Below, in pieces: positions 1 through 5,949 of a DNA stretch of 7,763 bases (its first letter is position 1; the number at the start of each line of letters is the position of its first letter). Both the position numbers and the translations under genes were made by a program. The notes beneath the pieces were generated by a model. That model searched no databases. It was not told the origin of the DNA and saw nothing but the letters and a program-made list of their open reading frames with translations. The stretch spans positions 1 to 7,763 of the forward strand of contig JAOTVO010000119.1 in the NCBI GenBank assembly GCA_029863355.1, read 5' to 3'. The stretch is from Candidatus Krumholzibacteriia bacterium (GTDB lineage: Bacteria; Krumholzibacteriota; Krumholzibacteria; WVZY01; JAKEHA01).

Positions 1-997
1 GGCCCGCGCGTGCCTCGAAGACGCCGTCGGCCACGTGCCCCACCGTCACCGTCGCGCGCCGCGCCGCGCCCTCGCTCACGGCGAAGACCTCGCAGCGGCC
101 GGCCGCTCGCAGCTCGCCCGACGCCAGCACCGCGGTCTCGGGCACCACCAGCACCGTGTCGGCCCGATCGACGACGACCTCCATGGTCACGACCAGGCCC
201 GGGCGCAGGTCCAGCGCGGCGTTGTCCAGGGTGGCCTCGACGCGGAACAGGCGCGTGTCGGGGTTCGCCCCCATAGCCACGCGCGTGACGCGGCCGGCCT
301 CGATCGCGGACCCGCCCCGCGCGGGGGCGACGTACACGGGCGCGCCGGCGCGCACCTCGCGCGCCGACTCGCCGGAGACGTCGGCTTCGATGCGCACCGA
401 ATCCAGCACCGCAATCTGCACCAGAACGTCACCCGCCTCCACCGCGTCGCCGCGGCGCACCGCCACCAGCGTGGCCACGCCGGTGATGGGGGCGACGACC
501 TCCAGCTCCAGGCGGGCGTTGCGCAGGTCGGCCGCCGCAATGGAGAACGCGGTGCGGGCGGCGTCCAGCTCGGACTCGGCCACGGCCCCCTCGTCGAAGA
601 GCGGCTCGAGCCGCTCCACCTGTCGCCTGGCGTTGGCGTACACCTCCCGCGCCTGGGCCACGCGCGCCATGCGGTCGGGTGAGACGACGACGTCGAAGCG
701 AACGAGGGTGTCGCCGCGGCGCACGGCCGCTCCCTCGCGCACCGCCACCTCGGCGATCTTCTGGTCGTCCGCCGCGCGCAGGACGCTCTGGCGGATCCCG
801 GAGACCACGCCCGTGATCTCGCGCACCACGGCGATGCTTCCCCGCCGCACGACCACGACGTCGACGGGCACGCCCTCGTCGGCGTGCACCTGCTCGATGC
901 TGCGCGCCGGCGTGCTCTGCCCGCGGGTGGCGATGCGCGCGGCAAACGCCACGATGGCGGCCACGATCACCGCGGCCCACACGATCTTCCTGCTCAT
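1..997 (-). CDS. RND/HlyD-family periplasmic adaptor (membrane fusion protein), C-terminus cut by window edge
   Basis: This protein should bridge an inner-membrane pump to the outer-membrane TolC-like channel encoded just before it. The 332 residues visible begin with a short basic N-terminus and one hydrophobic anchor (about residues 5-21) with no lipobox cysteine. The barrel-sandwich half-motif is at 74-101, a helical hairpin rich in Arg, Glu and Ala at about 105-165, and the second lipoyl half at 167-196 (APITGVATL then RRGDAVEAGDVLVQI). A beta-barrel domain follows (about 199-275), then a membrane-proximal domain starting VVPETAVL near 284. This order is typical of RND adaptors of about 350-420 residues, so probably a few tens of residues are missing past the left edge. 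The start is ATG at 997, with AGAGGG six bases upstream inside the preceding gene. The ATG overlaps that gene's TGA as ATGA, implying translational coupling. The family assignment is firm; the transported substrate cannot be told. Confidence 0.93.
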   Translation of the reverse strand, partial: MSRKIVWAAVIVAAIVAFAARIATRGQSTPARSIEQVHADEGVPVDVVVVRRGSIAVVREITGVVSGIRQSVLRAADDQKIAEVAVREGAAVRRGDTLVRFDVVVSPDRMARVAQAREVYANARRQVERLEPLFDEGAVAESELDAARTAFSIAAADLRNARLELEVVAPITGVATLVAVRRGDAVEAGDVLVQIAVLDSVRIEADVSGESAREVRAGAPVYVAPARGGSAIEAGRVTRVAMGANPDTRLFRVEATLDNAALDLRPGLVVTMEVVVDRADTVLVVPETAVLASGELRAAGRCEVFAVSEGAARRATVTVGHVADGVFEARAG

Positions 998-2433
998 CGG
1001 GTTCCCTCTTCCTCGGCTTCGCCCAGCAATGGACCTTCGCCCACGCTATATGCGAGCCGCGCGAGTGCCACGTTGTAGCGGTAGAGTGTCTCGGAGACGT
1101 TGAGCGCCGACTCGATCAGCGCCAGCTCGGCGTCGAGCAGCTCGACCAGCGTCGACATGCCGGTGTGGTAGCGCACCTGCGCGATCTCGTACGCCCTTCG
1201 CGCGAGCGCGAGCGCTTCGCCGGCGGCCACGTTCTCCTCGGCCACCGCTTGCACCTCCGCCCAGCCGCTGCGCACCTCCAGCCGGACGATCTGCTCGACT
1301 TGCCGGACGCGCAGGCGCGACGCCTCGGCGTTGGCACGCGCGGCCCGCGTCTCGCTGCGGTTGCGCAGGCCGTCGAAGATGGGCCACGCCAGCGTCAGTC
1401 CAATTGAGGCGCTCGTCGCCGTCTCGCGGTCTCCCGGCCAGACGCCGTCGGAGGTCTCGCCCAGCCAGCCCGCGCTCGCGTCGAAGTACAAGAGCGGCAT
1501 GTCGTTCGCGGCACGCGCGCGGTACTCGAACTCCGCCGACTGCGCCGTCCGGCGCGCGGCCGCCAGGTCGCGGCGCGATGCCAGCGCGCGCGCGAGGACC
1601 GCTTCGAGCGGCTCGACGTAGTCCACGAACGACAGGCTGTCGGTCATCACAATTGGGCGCTCGAGTGCGACACCGATCAGCCGCTTGAGCGCTTCCTGCG
1701 TGGTGGACTCCGCGTTGCGCGCGCGTGTGTGCAGAGCCCGCCGGTTGGCCACCGTCACCTGCGCGCGCAGCATCTCGAATTCCGGGGTGACTCCCTTGCC
1801 GACGCGCACGCTGATCTGGGCCACGTTGCGCCGCGCCTGTTCCAGCGCGCGCCGCGCGATCTCCGTCTGCGCGCCCGCCAGCATGACGCCGTAGCACGCC
1901 GAGCGCACGTCGCGCGCGATGCCTGCGGCCATGTCGTCGCCGGAGAGCGCCGCCGCGGCCGCGCGCTCCTGGGCCGAGCGGTAGCCCGAGCGCACCCGGC
2001 CCGAGGCCCAGAGGGTCTGGCGCAGCGCCAACCCCGCCGTCCACGCGTTGTCCTGTCCGATCTCGAAGGACTGCACGTCGCCCGGATCGATCTCGAAGAA
2101 GATCACCGGTTTTTTCAGGTTGCGGACGTAACTGCCCAGGAAATCAACGGATGGAAGTGCATATGACCGCGCGATCCCCACGATCGTGGCGGCCGCGGCC
2201 ACCTCCTGCCGGGCGATGGCCGCCTCGACGCCCTCGCCCAGCGCGAGGCGCACGGCCGCGTCCACGCCGAGGCGGAGCGTATCCGCGCTCCCCCACGGCG
2301 CCGCCGGCTGCGCGCGCGGCGCGCCGACTCCCAGCGCCGCGCCCAGCGCGAGCGCGATGGTGACCCTCGTTGCCCTTCCCACGTGAATGACCGGTTCCCC
2401 TCCCGGACGATCCGTTGGATGAGGATACGCCAC
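994..2433 (-). CDS. TolC-family outer-membrane efflux channel
   Basis: This is a predicted outer-membrane and periplasmic channel protein, the exit duct of a tripartite pump. Two outer-membrane-efflux repeats are visible. The first runs from the DTLRLGVDAAVRLAL segment to KRLIGVALERP. The second starts at the ASRRDLAAARR segment and ends in the hallmark helix VRYHTGMSTLVELLDAELALIES, then LYRYNVALARLAYSVG (short pieces quoted; family-typical). A hydrophobic signal segment (TIALALGAALGVGAPRA) precedes the mature part. The start is uncertain. GTG 2433 has GGAGG seven bases upstream and gives 479 residues. ATG 2472 has no ribosome binding site. GTG 2382 gives the cleanest signal peptide, and the codons between 2472 and 2382 lack the strong G/C third-position bias of the gene body. 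The stop overlaps the adaptor start by ATGA. Length is normal for the family (about 420-500). Family certain, substrate unknown. Confidence 0.93.
   Translation of the reverse strand: MAYPHPTDRPGGEPVIHVGRATRVTIALALGAALGVGAPRAQPAAPWGSADTLRLGVDAAVRLALGEGVEAAIARQEVAAAATIVGIARSYALPSVDFLGSYVRNLKKPVIFFEIDPGDVQSFEIGQDNAWTAGLALRQTLWASGRVRSGYRSAQERAAAAALSGDDMAAGIARDVRSACYGVMLAGAQTEIARRALEQARRNVAQISVRVGKGVTPEFEMLRAQVTVANRRALHTRARNAESTTQEALKRLIGVALERPIVMTDSLSFVDYVEPLEAVLARALASRRDLAAARRTAQSAEFEYRARAANDMPLLYFDASAGWLGETSDGVWPGDRETATSASIGLTLAWPIFDGLRNRSETRAARANAEASRLRVRQVEQIVRLEVRSGWAEVQAVAEENVAAGEALALARRAYEIAQVRYHTGMSTLVELLDAELALIESALNVSETLYRYNVALARLAYSVGEGPLLGEAEEEGTR
1004..1009 (-). promoter_or_regulatory. 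Ribosome binding site of the adaptor gene
   Basis: AGAGGG, within a longer purine run, lies six bases before the ATG at 997. It sits inside the last codons (Glu-Glu-Gly) of the channel gene. It supports the ATG at 997 as the real start and, with the ATGA overlap, reinitiation by ribosomes finishing the channel gene. Confidence 0.7.
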
Positions 2434-2440
2434 TCGGGCG

Positions 2441-2445
2441 CCTCC
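2441..2445 (-). promoter_or_regulatory. Ribosome binding site supporting the GTG 2433 start of the channel gene
   Basis: GGAGG sits seven bases before GTG 2433, in frame with the TolC-family reading frame. It is the best-spaced site near this gene. A second purine run (GGGAGGGGAA, about 2394-2404) lies too far from GTG 2382 for a usual start but eight bases from an ATT codon at 2388. Confidence 0.45.
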
Positions 2446-2515
2446 GCCAAGGGCCATTACGGACCGAGGCATCTTGTTATGCGCCCGCCGTGACGCGGTG
2501 TGTTGCGCATCTGCC

Positions 2516-4774
2516 CTAAATGCGGACGAGGTACTGCAGTTTGAGGAAGTACTGCCGATCCGTCAGCGCCCATTCTCCACCGCCGTCGCCGCTGCTCTCG
2601 AGGTTCCGGTAGTCCTGCGTGGTGCCGACGTAGAATATCGACAAGGAGTTGATGCGGTAGGTGAGCAGCGGGTCGAACTCCCAGGTGTCGTAGCGGTCGT
2701 TGTACTGCAGCACGAGCCGCGCCGAGAGCTCGCGCGAGAACTGCAGTGACATCCGCAAGCGCATGATGTTCTGGTCAAAGAGTCTCCCGTCGGTGTCCAC
2801 GGCGTCGCTGTCGGTATGGTAGAAGGACGCCGACAGCAACAGGCGGTCGATCGGCTTCACGTCGGCCCACACGCCGGTGTTCGTCTCCTTGCCCATCACG
2901 AGATCGTAGCGCGCGATGCGGTGGCCGTAGTCGTAGTTGCCGCCGAAGGCGAGCCCGCCACTGGGCCGGACGCTCAGGCAGACGTGATTCTGCCAGATCC
3001 CGTCGAACTGGATCTCGCTGAACAGCTCGTTGCTGCTCAGGCGCTGCAGGTGCAGAGCCGTCTGCGCGGCGCGCAATTGCAGCTGCATGCTGGCCACGAT
3101 CCACTCGTCCTTCTGCACCCCGTCGAAGTTCCACTCGCGCGCACCATTGACCTGGCCGTTGACGCTCTCCAGGATGTCGCTGTCGTCGAAGCGCACGATG
3201 CCACCGAGCCACGCTTCTGCGACCTGCGAGTTGTTGGAGGGCTCGAAGCCGTTGTCCGCCCGGCAGGTGGGACTCCGTCCCACGTAGTCCACGCCCAGCC
3301 AGTAGCTGCGCGCGTTGCGCATCAGGGCGGCGTATGCGCCGTGTCCCCAGAAGCGCTCCCCGTCGAGCGCGGCCGTGTAACGCCCGCCGTCGAAGCGAAT
3401 CTCGCTGAAGGCGCTGTCGGTGAGCGCCGGGTTGTCGACCTCCTCGGTGTGCGTGGCCAGGAGCTGGAACTGTACCGCGTCGCTCTGCGAAAAGCGGTAC
3501 CGCCCGTCCACGCCGAAGAGCGTCCCCGATCCGCCGCTTCTGAAGCGGCGGTCGGTGACGACTGCGCCCACGTGCGACTGCTCGCCGAAATCGTGGCGGG
3601 CCCGCACGATGTTGGAGTAACTCTCTCCGTTGGCGACGAACTCGCTCGACTCCTCGAAGGGCAGGATGATGACGGAGTGCTGATCCATCGCCGTGAGGAG
3701 GGCCGCGCTGTTCGATCCCTTGCGCAGCGTCATCTTGCCGGCCACGAGAGGGTCGTTGATCGAGCGGGTGTAGACGGCGCTGAAGTACGAGTTGAACAGG
3801 TCGCTGCCTTCCTGGAAGAAGGGCCGGCGCTCCGGGTAGAAGAGCGCGAACGTCGTGTTGACGTCGATCTGGGCCACGTCGGACTCCACCTGGCTGAAGT
3901 CCGGGTTGACCGTCGCCTCGGCCGTCAGCTCCGAGGAGAAGTCGTACGCGACCCCCAGCGAGAGCTCGCCCTTGATCGCCTCGTTCTCGAAGTCCCCGTC
4001 GTCGAGACGAACGCCCGACTGGTGCGCGGTCACCGCCGGGAGCAGCTCCAGCCCGGCCCCCGGGTTCACCTGGCGGATGCCGCCCACGGTTCCCCACTGG
4101 CAGGGCCAGCAGTCGACGTCGCGGTCGTAGGCCGCCCACGAGTACTGGTAGCGCGATTCGCGCGGGCGGTTGCGCCAGAAGTCGACCCGCCAGAGCTGTT
4201 CATCGCGCCGGGGAAAGCGCAGACTTCGGAACGGCACGGCCATCTCGACCACCCACCCGAATTCCGTGATGCGCCCCGCCGATTCGAAGATCATGTCGTA
4301 GGAGATGTCCTCGCCGTTGGCCGACGAGTAGAGCAGGTCCCCGGGAATGCCGTAGGGATTGGCGGAGATCTCGTAGGCCAGCGTCGCGTCTCCGTAGGTG
4401 TCGATGCAGAGAATCACGTAATCGTCGGAGAAGATCTCGTCGCGCTCGCAGAACGAGGCGCGAACCTCGTCGGGGTCGTCATAGCAGAGCCAGGCGACGT
4501 ATAGGTTCTCGTCGTCGTAGGTGACGAGCACCTCCGTGTCGACCGCGGGCCGCGTCTGGTCGCCGGGATTGTGCTCGGCGAAGTTGCCCGCCCGGGCTGT
4601 CCCCTGCCAGCCCTCGTCCCCCAGATCCCCGTCGATGCGGATCGTGCCCTCGGCCCGCCGCACCTCGAGCGTGGGGTGGTAGACGGGCACGTAGTCGTCG
4701 TCCGCCCATGCCCCCGAGGCGGACGTCAGTAAGTAGCCCGCGGTCGCGAGACCAAGGATCATTGGGCAGCGCAT
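2516..4774 (-). CDS. CBM9-like/DUF5916 outer-membrane beta-barrel protein
   Basis: This is a predicted outer-membrane protein of 752 residues. Residues 1-24 are a signal peptide ending SGAWA before DDD. Residues about 36-232 form a CBM9-like beta-sandwich (EGTIRIDGDLGDEGW at the start, ENLYVAWLCYDDPDEVRA, DDYVILCIDTYGD, GWVVEMAVPFRSLRF), closing with the CWPCQWG segment seen in this family. From about 235 on it is DUF5916, with the signature NPDFSQVESDVAQIDVNT (290-307) followed by LFYPERRPFFQEGSDLF. The remainder is alternating beta-strands ending in YFLKLQYLVRI, as in barrel proteins. The start at ATG 4774 is preceded by GGAGGGGG at eight bases, and the signal peptide begins there; the frame stays open 57 codons further upstream, but that part lacks coding character. 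The biochemical role of DUF5916 is not established; the CBM9-like fold hints at glycan binding but does not prove it. It is the likely first gene of the export cluster. Confidence 0.93.
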   Translation of the reverse strand: MRCPMILGLATAGYLLTSASGAWADDDYVPVYHPTLEVRRAEGTIRIDGDLGDEGWQGTARAGNFAEHNPGDQTRPAVDTEVLVTYDDENLYVAWLCYDDPDEVRASFCERDEIFSDDYVILCIDTYGDATLAYEISANPYGIPGDLLYSSANGEDISYDMIFESAGRITEFGWVVEMAVPFRSLRFPRRDEQLWRVDFWRNRPRESRYQYSWAAYDRDVDCWPCQWGTVGGIRQVNPGAGLELLPAVTAHQSGVRLDDGDFENEAIKGELSLGVAYDFSSELTAEATVNPDFSQVESDVAQIDVNTTFALFYPERRPFFQEGSDLFNSYFSAVYTRSINDPLVAGKMTLRKGSNSAALLTAMDQHSVIILPFEESSEFVANGESYSNIVRARHDFGEQSHVGAVVTDRRFRSGGSGTLFGVDGRYRFSQSDAVQFQLLATHTEEVDNPALTDSAFSEIRFDGGRYTAALDGERFWGHGAYAALMRNARSYWLGVDYVGRSPTCRADNGFEPSNNSQVAEAWLGGIVRFDDSDILESVNGQVNGAREWNFDGVQKDEWIVASMQLQLRAAQTALHLQRLSSNELFSEIQFDGIWQNHVCLSVRPSGGLAFGGNYDYGHRIARYDLVMGKETNTGVWADVKPIDRLLLSASFYHTDSDAVDTDGRLFDQNIMRLRMSLQFSRELSARLVLQYNDRYDTWEFDPLLTYRINSLSIFYVGTTQDYRNLESSGDGGGEWALTDRQYFLKLQYLVRI

Positions 4775-4782
4775 CGGATTAT

Positions 4783-4790
4783 CCCCCTCC
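4783..4790 (-). promoter_or_regulatory. Ribosome binding site of the DUF5916 gene
   Basis: GGAGGGGG lies eight bases upstream of ATG 4774. Together with the signal peptide that begins at this ATG, it decides the start against several upstream in-frame alternatives. Confidence 0.8.
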
Positions 4791-4843
4791 CACGAACGCG
4801 CCGGACCGGCGGCTAGATATGTCGACGGATTTGTGCGCAAAGA

Positions 4844-4866
4844 AGTTGCATCCCCCTGGGTCAACT
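4844..4866. repeat. Short inverted repeat near the DUF5916 start
   Basis: AGTTG and CAACT arms of five bases are separated by 13 bases, about 70 bases upstream of the DUF5916 start codon. The position would suit an operator, but the arms are short and could arise by chance. Confidence 0.25.
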
Positions 4867-4952
4867 CACCGGAATACGGACCCATTGACCCGATTGGCGG
4901 TTGTTTTTCGTAGGGGTCGCGAGTGGCCTGCTCGGTGAGACGCACCTGCGCG

Positions 4953-5007
4953 CGTGCCTACCGGTGAACGCCGGGCAAGGCGAGGCGTCGACTCCGGTTA
5001 GGTAACG
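4953..5007. repeat. Nested imperfect hairpin in the intergenic region
   Basis: The outer arms CCTACCGG (4957-4964) and CCGGTTAGG (4994-5002) pair over eight bases with one bulged T. Inside them ACGCC (4968-4972) pairs with GGCGT (4984-4988) around an 11-base loop. Outside them CGT (4953-4955) can pair with ACG (5005-5007). The fold exists on either strand. No T-run follows on either side, so it does not look like a terminator. It could be a leader RNA structure for either flanking gene; no known riboswitch family fits. Confidence 0.4.
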
Positions 5008-5060
5008 ACGTGTAGCAACGTGCAATCCCTCGTCGAACTCGTGAGAATCCTCGGGCAGTT

Positions 5061-5076
5061 TGGCTCGGCCGAGCCA
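5061..5076. repeat. Perfect 16-base palindrome
   Basis: TGGCTCGGCCGAGCCA is its own reverse complement with no spacer, in non-coding DNA between divergent genes, about 270 bases before the lipoprotein start. Symmetry of this type suits a dimeric DNA-binding regulator, or it may be a chance product of GC-rich DNA. Confidence 0.5.
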
Positions 5077-5318
5077 GGCCGCTGCTAACCCACAGTCCCA
5101 CCGCGGGCTTGCTTACCGACCAACCGGGGTTCACGACCTCCCGGGGCGGCTGCCGGTGTCATCCCACCCAGCATGTTGCCGGGTTCATGGACACCCGAAC
5201 GCCCGTCCCATGTGGCTAACCGACGCCAACGTAACAGGTTGTCGCCCTCCCCGCGTCGCTGGGCGGTCTGCGCGGTATGCCAATTGCGCTGCGGAGGAAC
5301 GGAAGACTCGAAATTGTC

Positions 5319-5324
5319 AGGAGG
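5319..5324 (+). promoter_or_regulatory. Ribosome binding site of the lipoprotein gene
   Basis: AGGAGG, a full consensus Shine-Dalgarno, lies seven bases before ATG 5332. It fixes this start over an in-frame ATG at 5173 that would add 53 residues in front of the lipoprotein signal peptide. Confidence 0.85.
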
Positions 5325-5331
5325 CTTAGCC

Positions 5332-5880
5332 ATGATTCCGGTCCTCCGAGCAAAAGCCAAATACCTCGTTCTCACCTGCCTAACACTCCTGGTCATCGTT
5401 GGCTGCGGCGACAGCCACCGGTCCGACCCCGTCGCGGCCGATTCTCCCGGGCCCATCGTCGTCGAGAACCCGGTGTTCATCAAGCGACTGCCGAGTCGCG
5501 ACACTGGGCAGCTACCCCGTCTCGTCGCGACGAACACCGTGATCGGCGTGGACGGCGGTACGCTTCAGAACGCTTTTGTGACGCTCGTGTTCCCTGCCGG
5601 TGCTCTGGACGGCGACACACAAATTTCGGTCGAGATCGTTGATCCCGAGCTGATGCTGGTGGAATTCCGGCCCGAAGGCATCGTGTTCAACACGCCGGTG
5701 ATCATGACCTTCGATCTCATGAACACCACGGCCGAAGGCACGGCCGCAGCCTGCGGCGTCGGTTGGTACAATCCCTCTGCCATGCAGTGGGAGCTCCTCG
5801 AGAGCTACTCCACCGGCCCCAACAGCCTAAACGCGACGTTATACCACTTTTCGAAGTATGGTGGGTTGATCGGCGGCTGA
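5332..5880 (+). CDS. Small lipoprotein with a ZU5-like domain
   Basis: The product has 182 residues. An N-terminal basic stretch (R6, K8, K10) and a hydrophobic segment lead to a lipobox-like IVGC with the lipidated cysteine at 25. Glycine follows that cysteine, which by the enterobacterial rule would not retain it in the inner membrane. A low-complexity linker (26-65) is followed by a compact beta-sandwich. In order it shows GVDGGTLQ (72-79), VTLVFPAGAL (83-92), ISVEIVDPE, FRPEGIVFNTPVIMTFDL (112-129), GWYNPSAMQWELLES (144-158) and LYHFSKYGGL near the end. This pattern matches ZU5-like domains found in bacterial surface proteins, usually as one module of longer proteins; here it stands alone. 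Function is unknown. It has its own strong ribosome binding site and terminator, so it is probably monocistronic. The domain call is by eye and moderately sure; the lipoprotein call is stronger. Confidence 0.85.
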   Translation: MIPVLRAKAKYLVLTCLTLLVIVGCGDSHRSDPVAADSPGPIVVENPVFIKRLPSRDTGQLPRLVATNTVIGVDGGTLQNAFVTLVFPAGALDGDTQISVEIVDPELMLVEFRPEGIVFNTPVIMTFDLMNTTAEGTAAACGVGWYNPSAMQWELLESYSTGPNSLNATLYHFSKYGGLIGG

Positions 5881-5905
5881 TCGCCTCGTCCGCGGTACAG
5901 CAGAG

Positions 5906-5949
5906 AGCCCGAGTGCGTCATACAGGGACGCGCTCGGGCTTCTTGCTTT
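5906..5949 (+). terminator. Intrinsic terminator of the lipoprotein gene, overlapping the end of the convergent gene
   Basis: Two 14-base arms (5906-5919 and 5927-5940) pair completely, with a single G-T wobble, around a 7-base loop. They are followed by the T-rich TCTTGCTTT on the plus strand, 25 bases after the lipoprotein stop. The minus-strand gene stops at 5918, so its last codons (Lys-Pro-Glu-Arg-Val-Pro-Val) are written in the stem and loop. On the minus strand the trailing bases are CTCTCTG, not a real T-run, so termination there should be weaker. Confidence 0.85.

Larger units (their letters stand above)
4775..5331. other. 557-base divergent intergenic region without a supportable gene
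   Basis: The DUF5916 gene reads away to the left and the lipoprotein gene to the right, so the promoters of both should lie here. I find no convincing sigma70-type promoter. The best leftward candidate is a weak TTGCGC with TATCTA 15 bases later, within about 4814-4840, and I do not rely on it. Open frames in this stretch lack ribosome binding sites, domain character and the codon bias of the neighbours. Structured elements inside it are listed separately: a nested hairpin, a perfect palindrome and a short inverted repeat. Confidence 0.7.

Noticed and set aside
599..616. Perfect 18-base palindrome GAGCGGCTCGAGCCGCTC in the adaptor gene
   Set aside because: It encodes Glu-Arg-Leu-Glu-Pro-Leu in the helical hairpin using favoured GC-rich codons. 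Being inside coding sequence, codon bias explains it well enough.
156..1103. Plus-strand open frame of 315 codons at the left end
   Set aside because: It is antisense to the adaptor and channel genes, extremely rich in Arg, Ser, Thr and Ala, and has no domain character.
2479..2510. ATGCGC/GCGCAT inverted repeat between the DUF5916 and channel genes as a terminator
   Set aside because: Six-base arms with a 20-base loop and no T-run make a poor terminator, so it does not argue against a shared transcript.
2816..4504. Long plus-strand open frame of 562 codons opposite the DUF5916 gene
   Set aside because: It is a composition-driven antisense frame in GC-rich DNA. The minus-strand frame carries clear CBM9-like and DUF5916 motifs.
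4775..4945. 57-residue N-terminal extension of the DUF5916 protein
   Set aside because: A strong ribosome binding site and the signal peptide start at ATG 4774; the extension has no such features.
4950..5020. Resemblance of CTCCGGTTAGGTAACG to the 3' half of a GEMM-type cyclic di-GMP riboswitch
   Set aside because: The hallmark GACGCAAAGC segment and the paired GGGCAAACC core are absent in the correct order; only a short stretch looks alike.
5165..5215. GGGTTCATGGACACCC as a tRNA T-arm
   Set aside because: There is no matching acceptor stem, anticodon arm or D-arm upstream; it is only an isolated five-pair stem.
5060..5329. 89-residue open frame directly before the lipoprotein gene
   Set aside because: It begins at TTG without a ribosome binding site, shows no domain or signal features, and its composition does not match coding sequence nearby. 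It ends just before ATG 5332 by chance.
5173..5331. 53-residue N-terminal extension of the lipoprotein
   Set aside because: The consensus AGGAGG and the start of the lipoprotein signal peptide both point to ATG 5332; the extension would bury the signal peptide.
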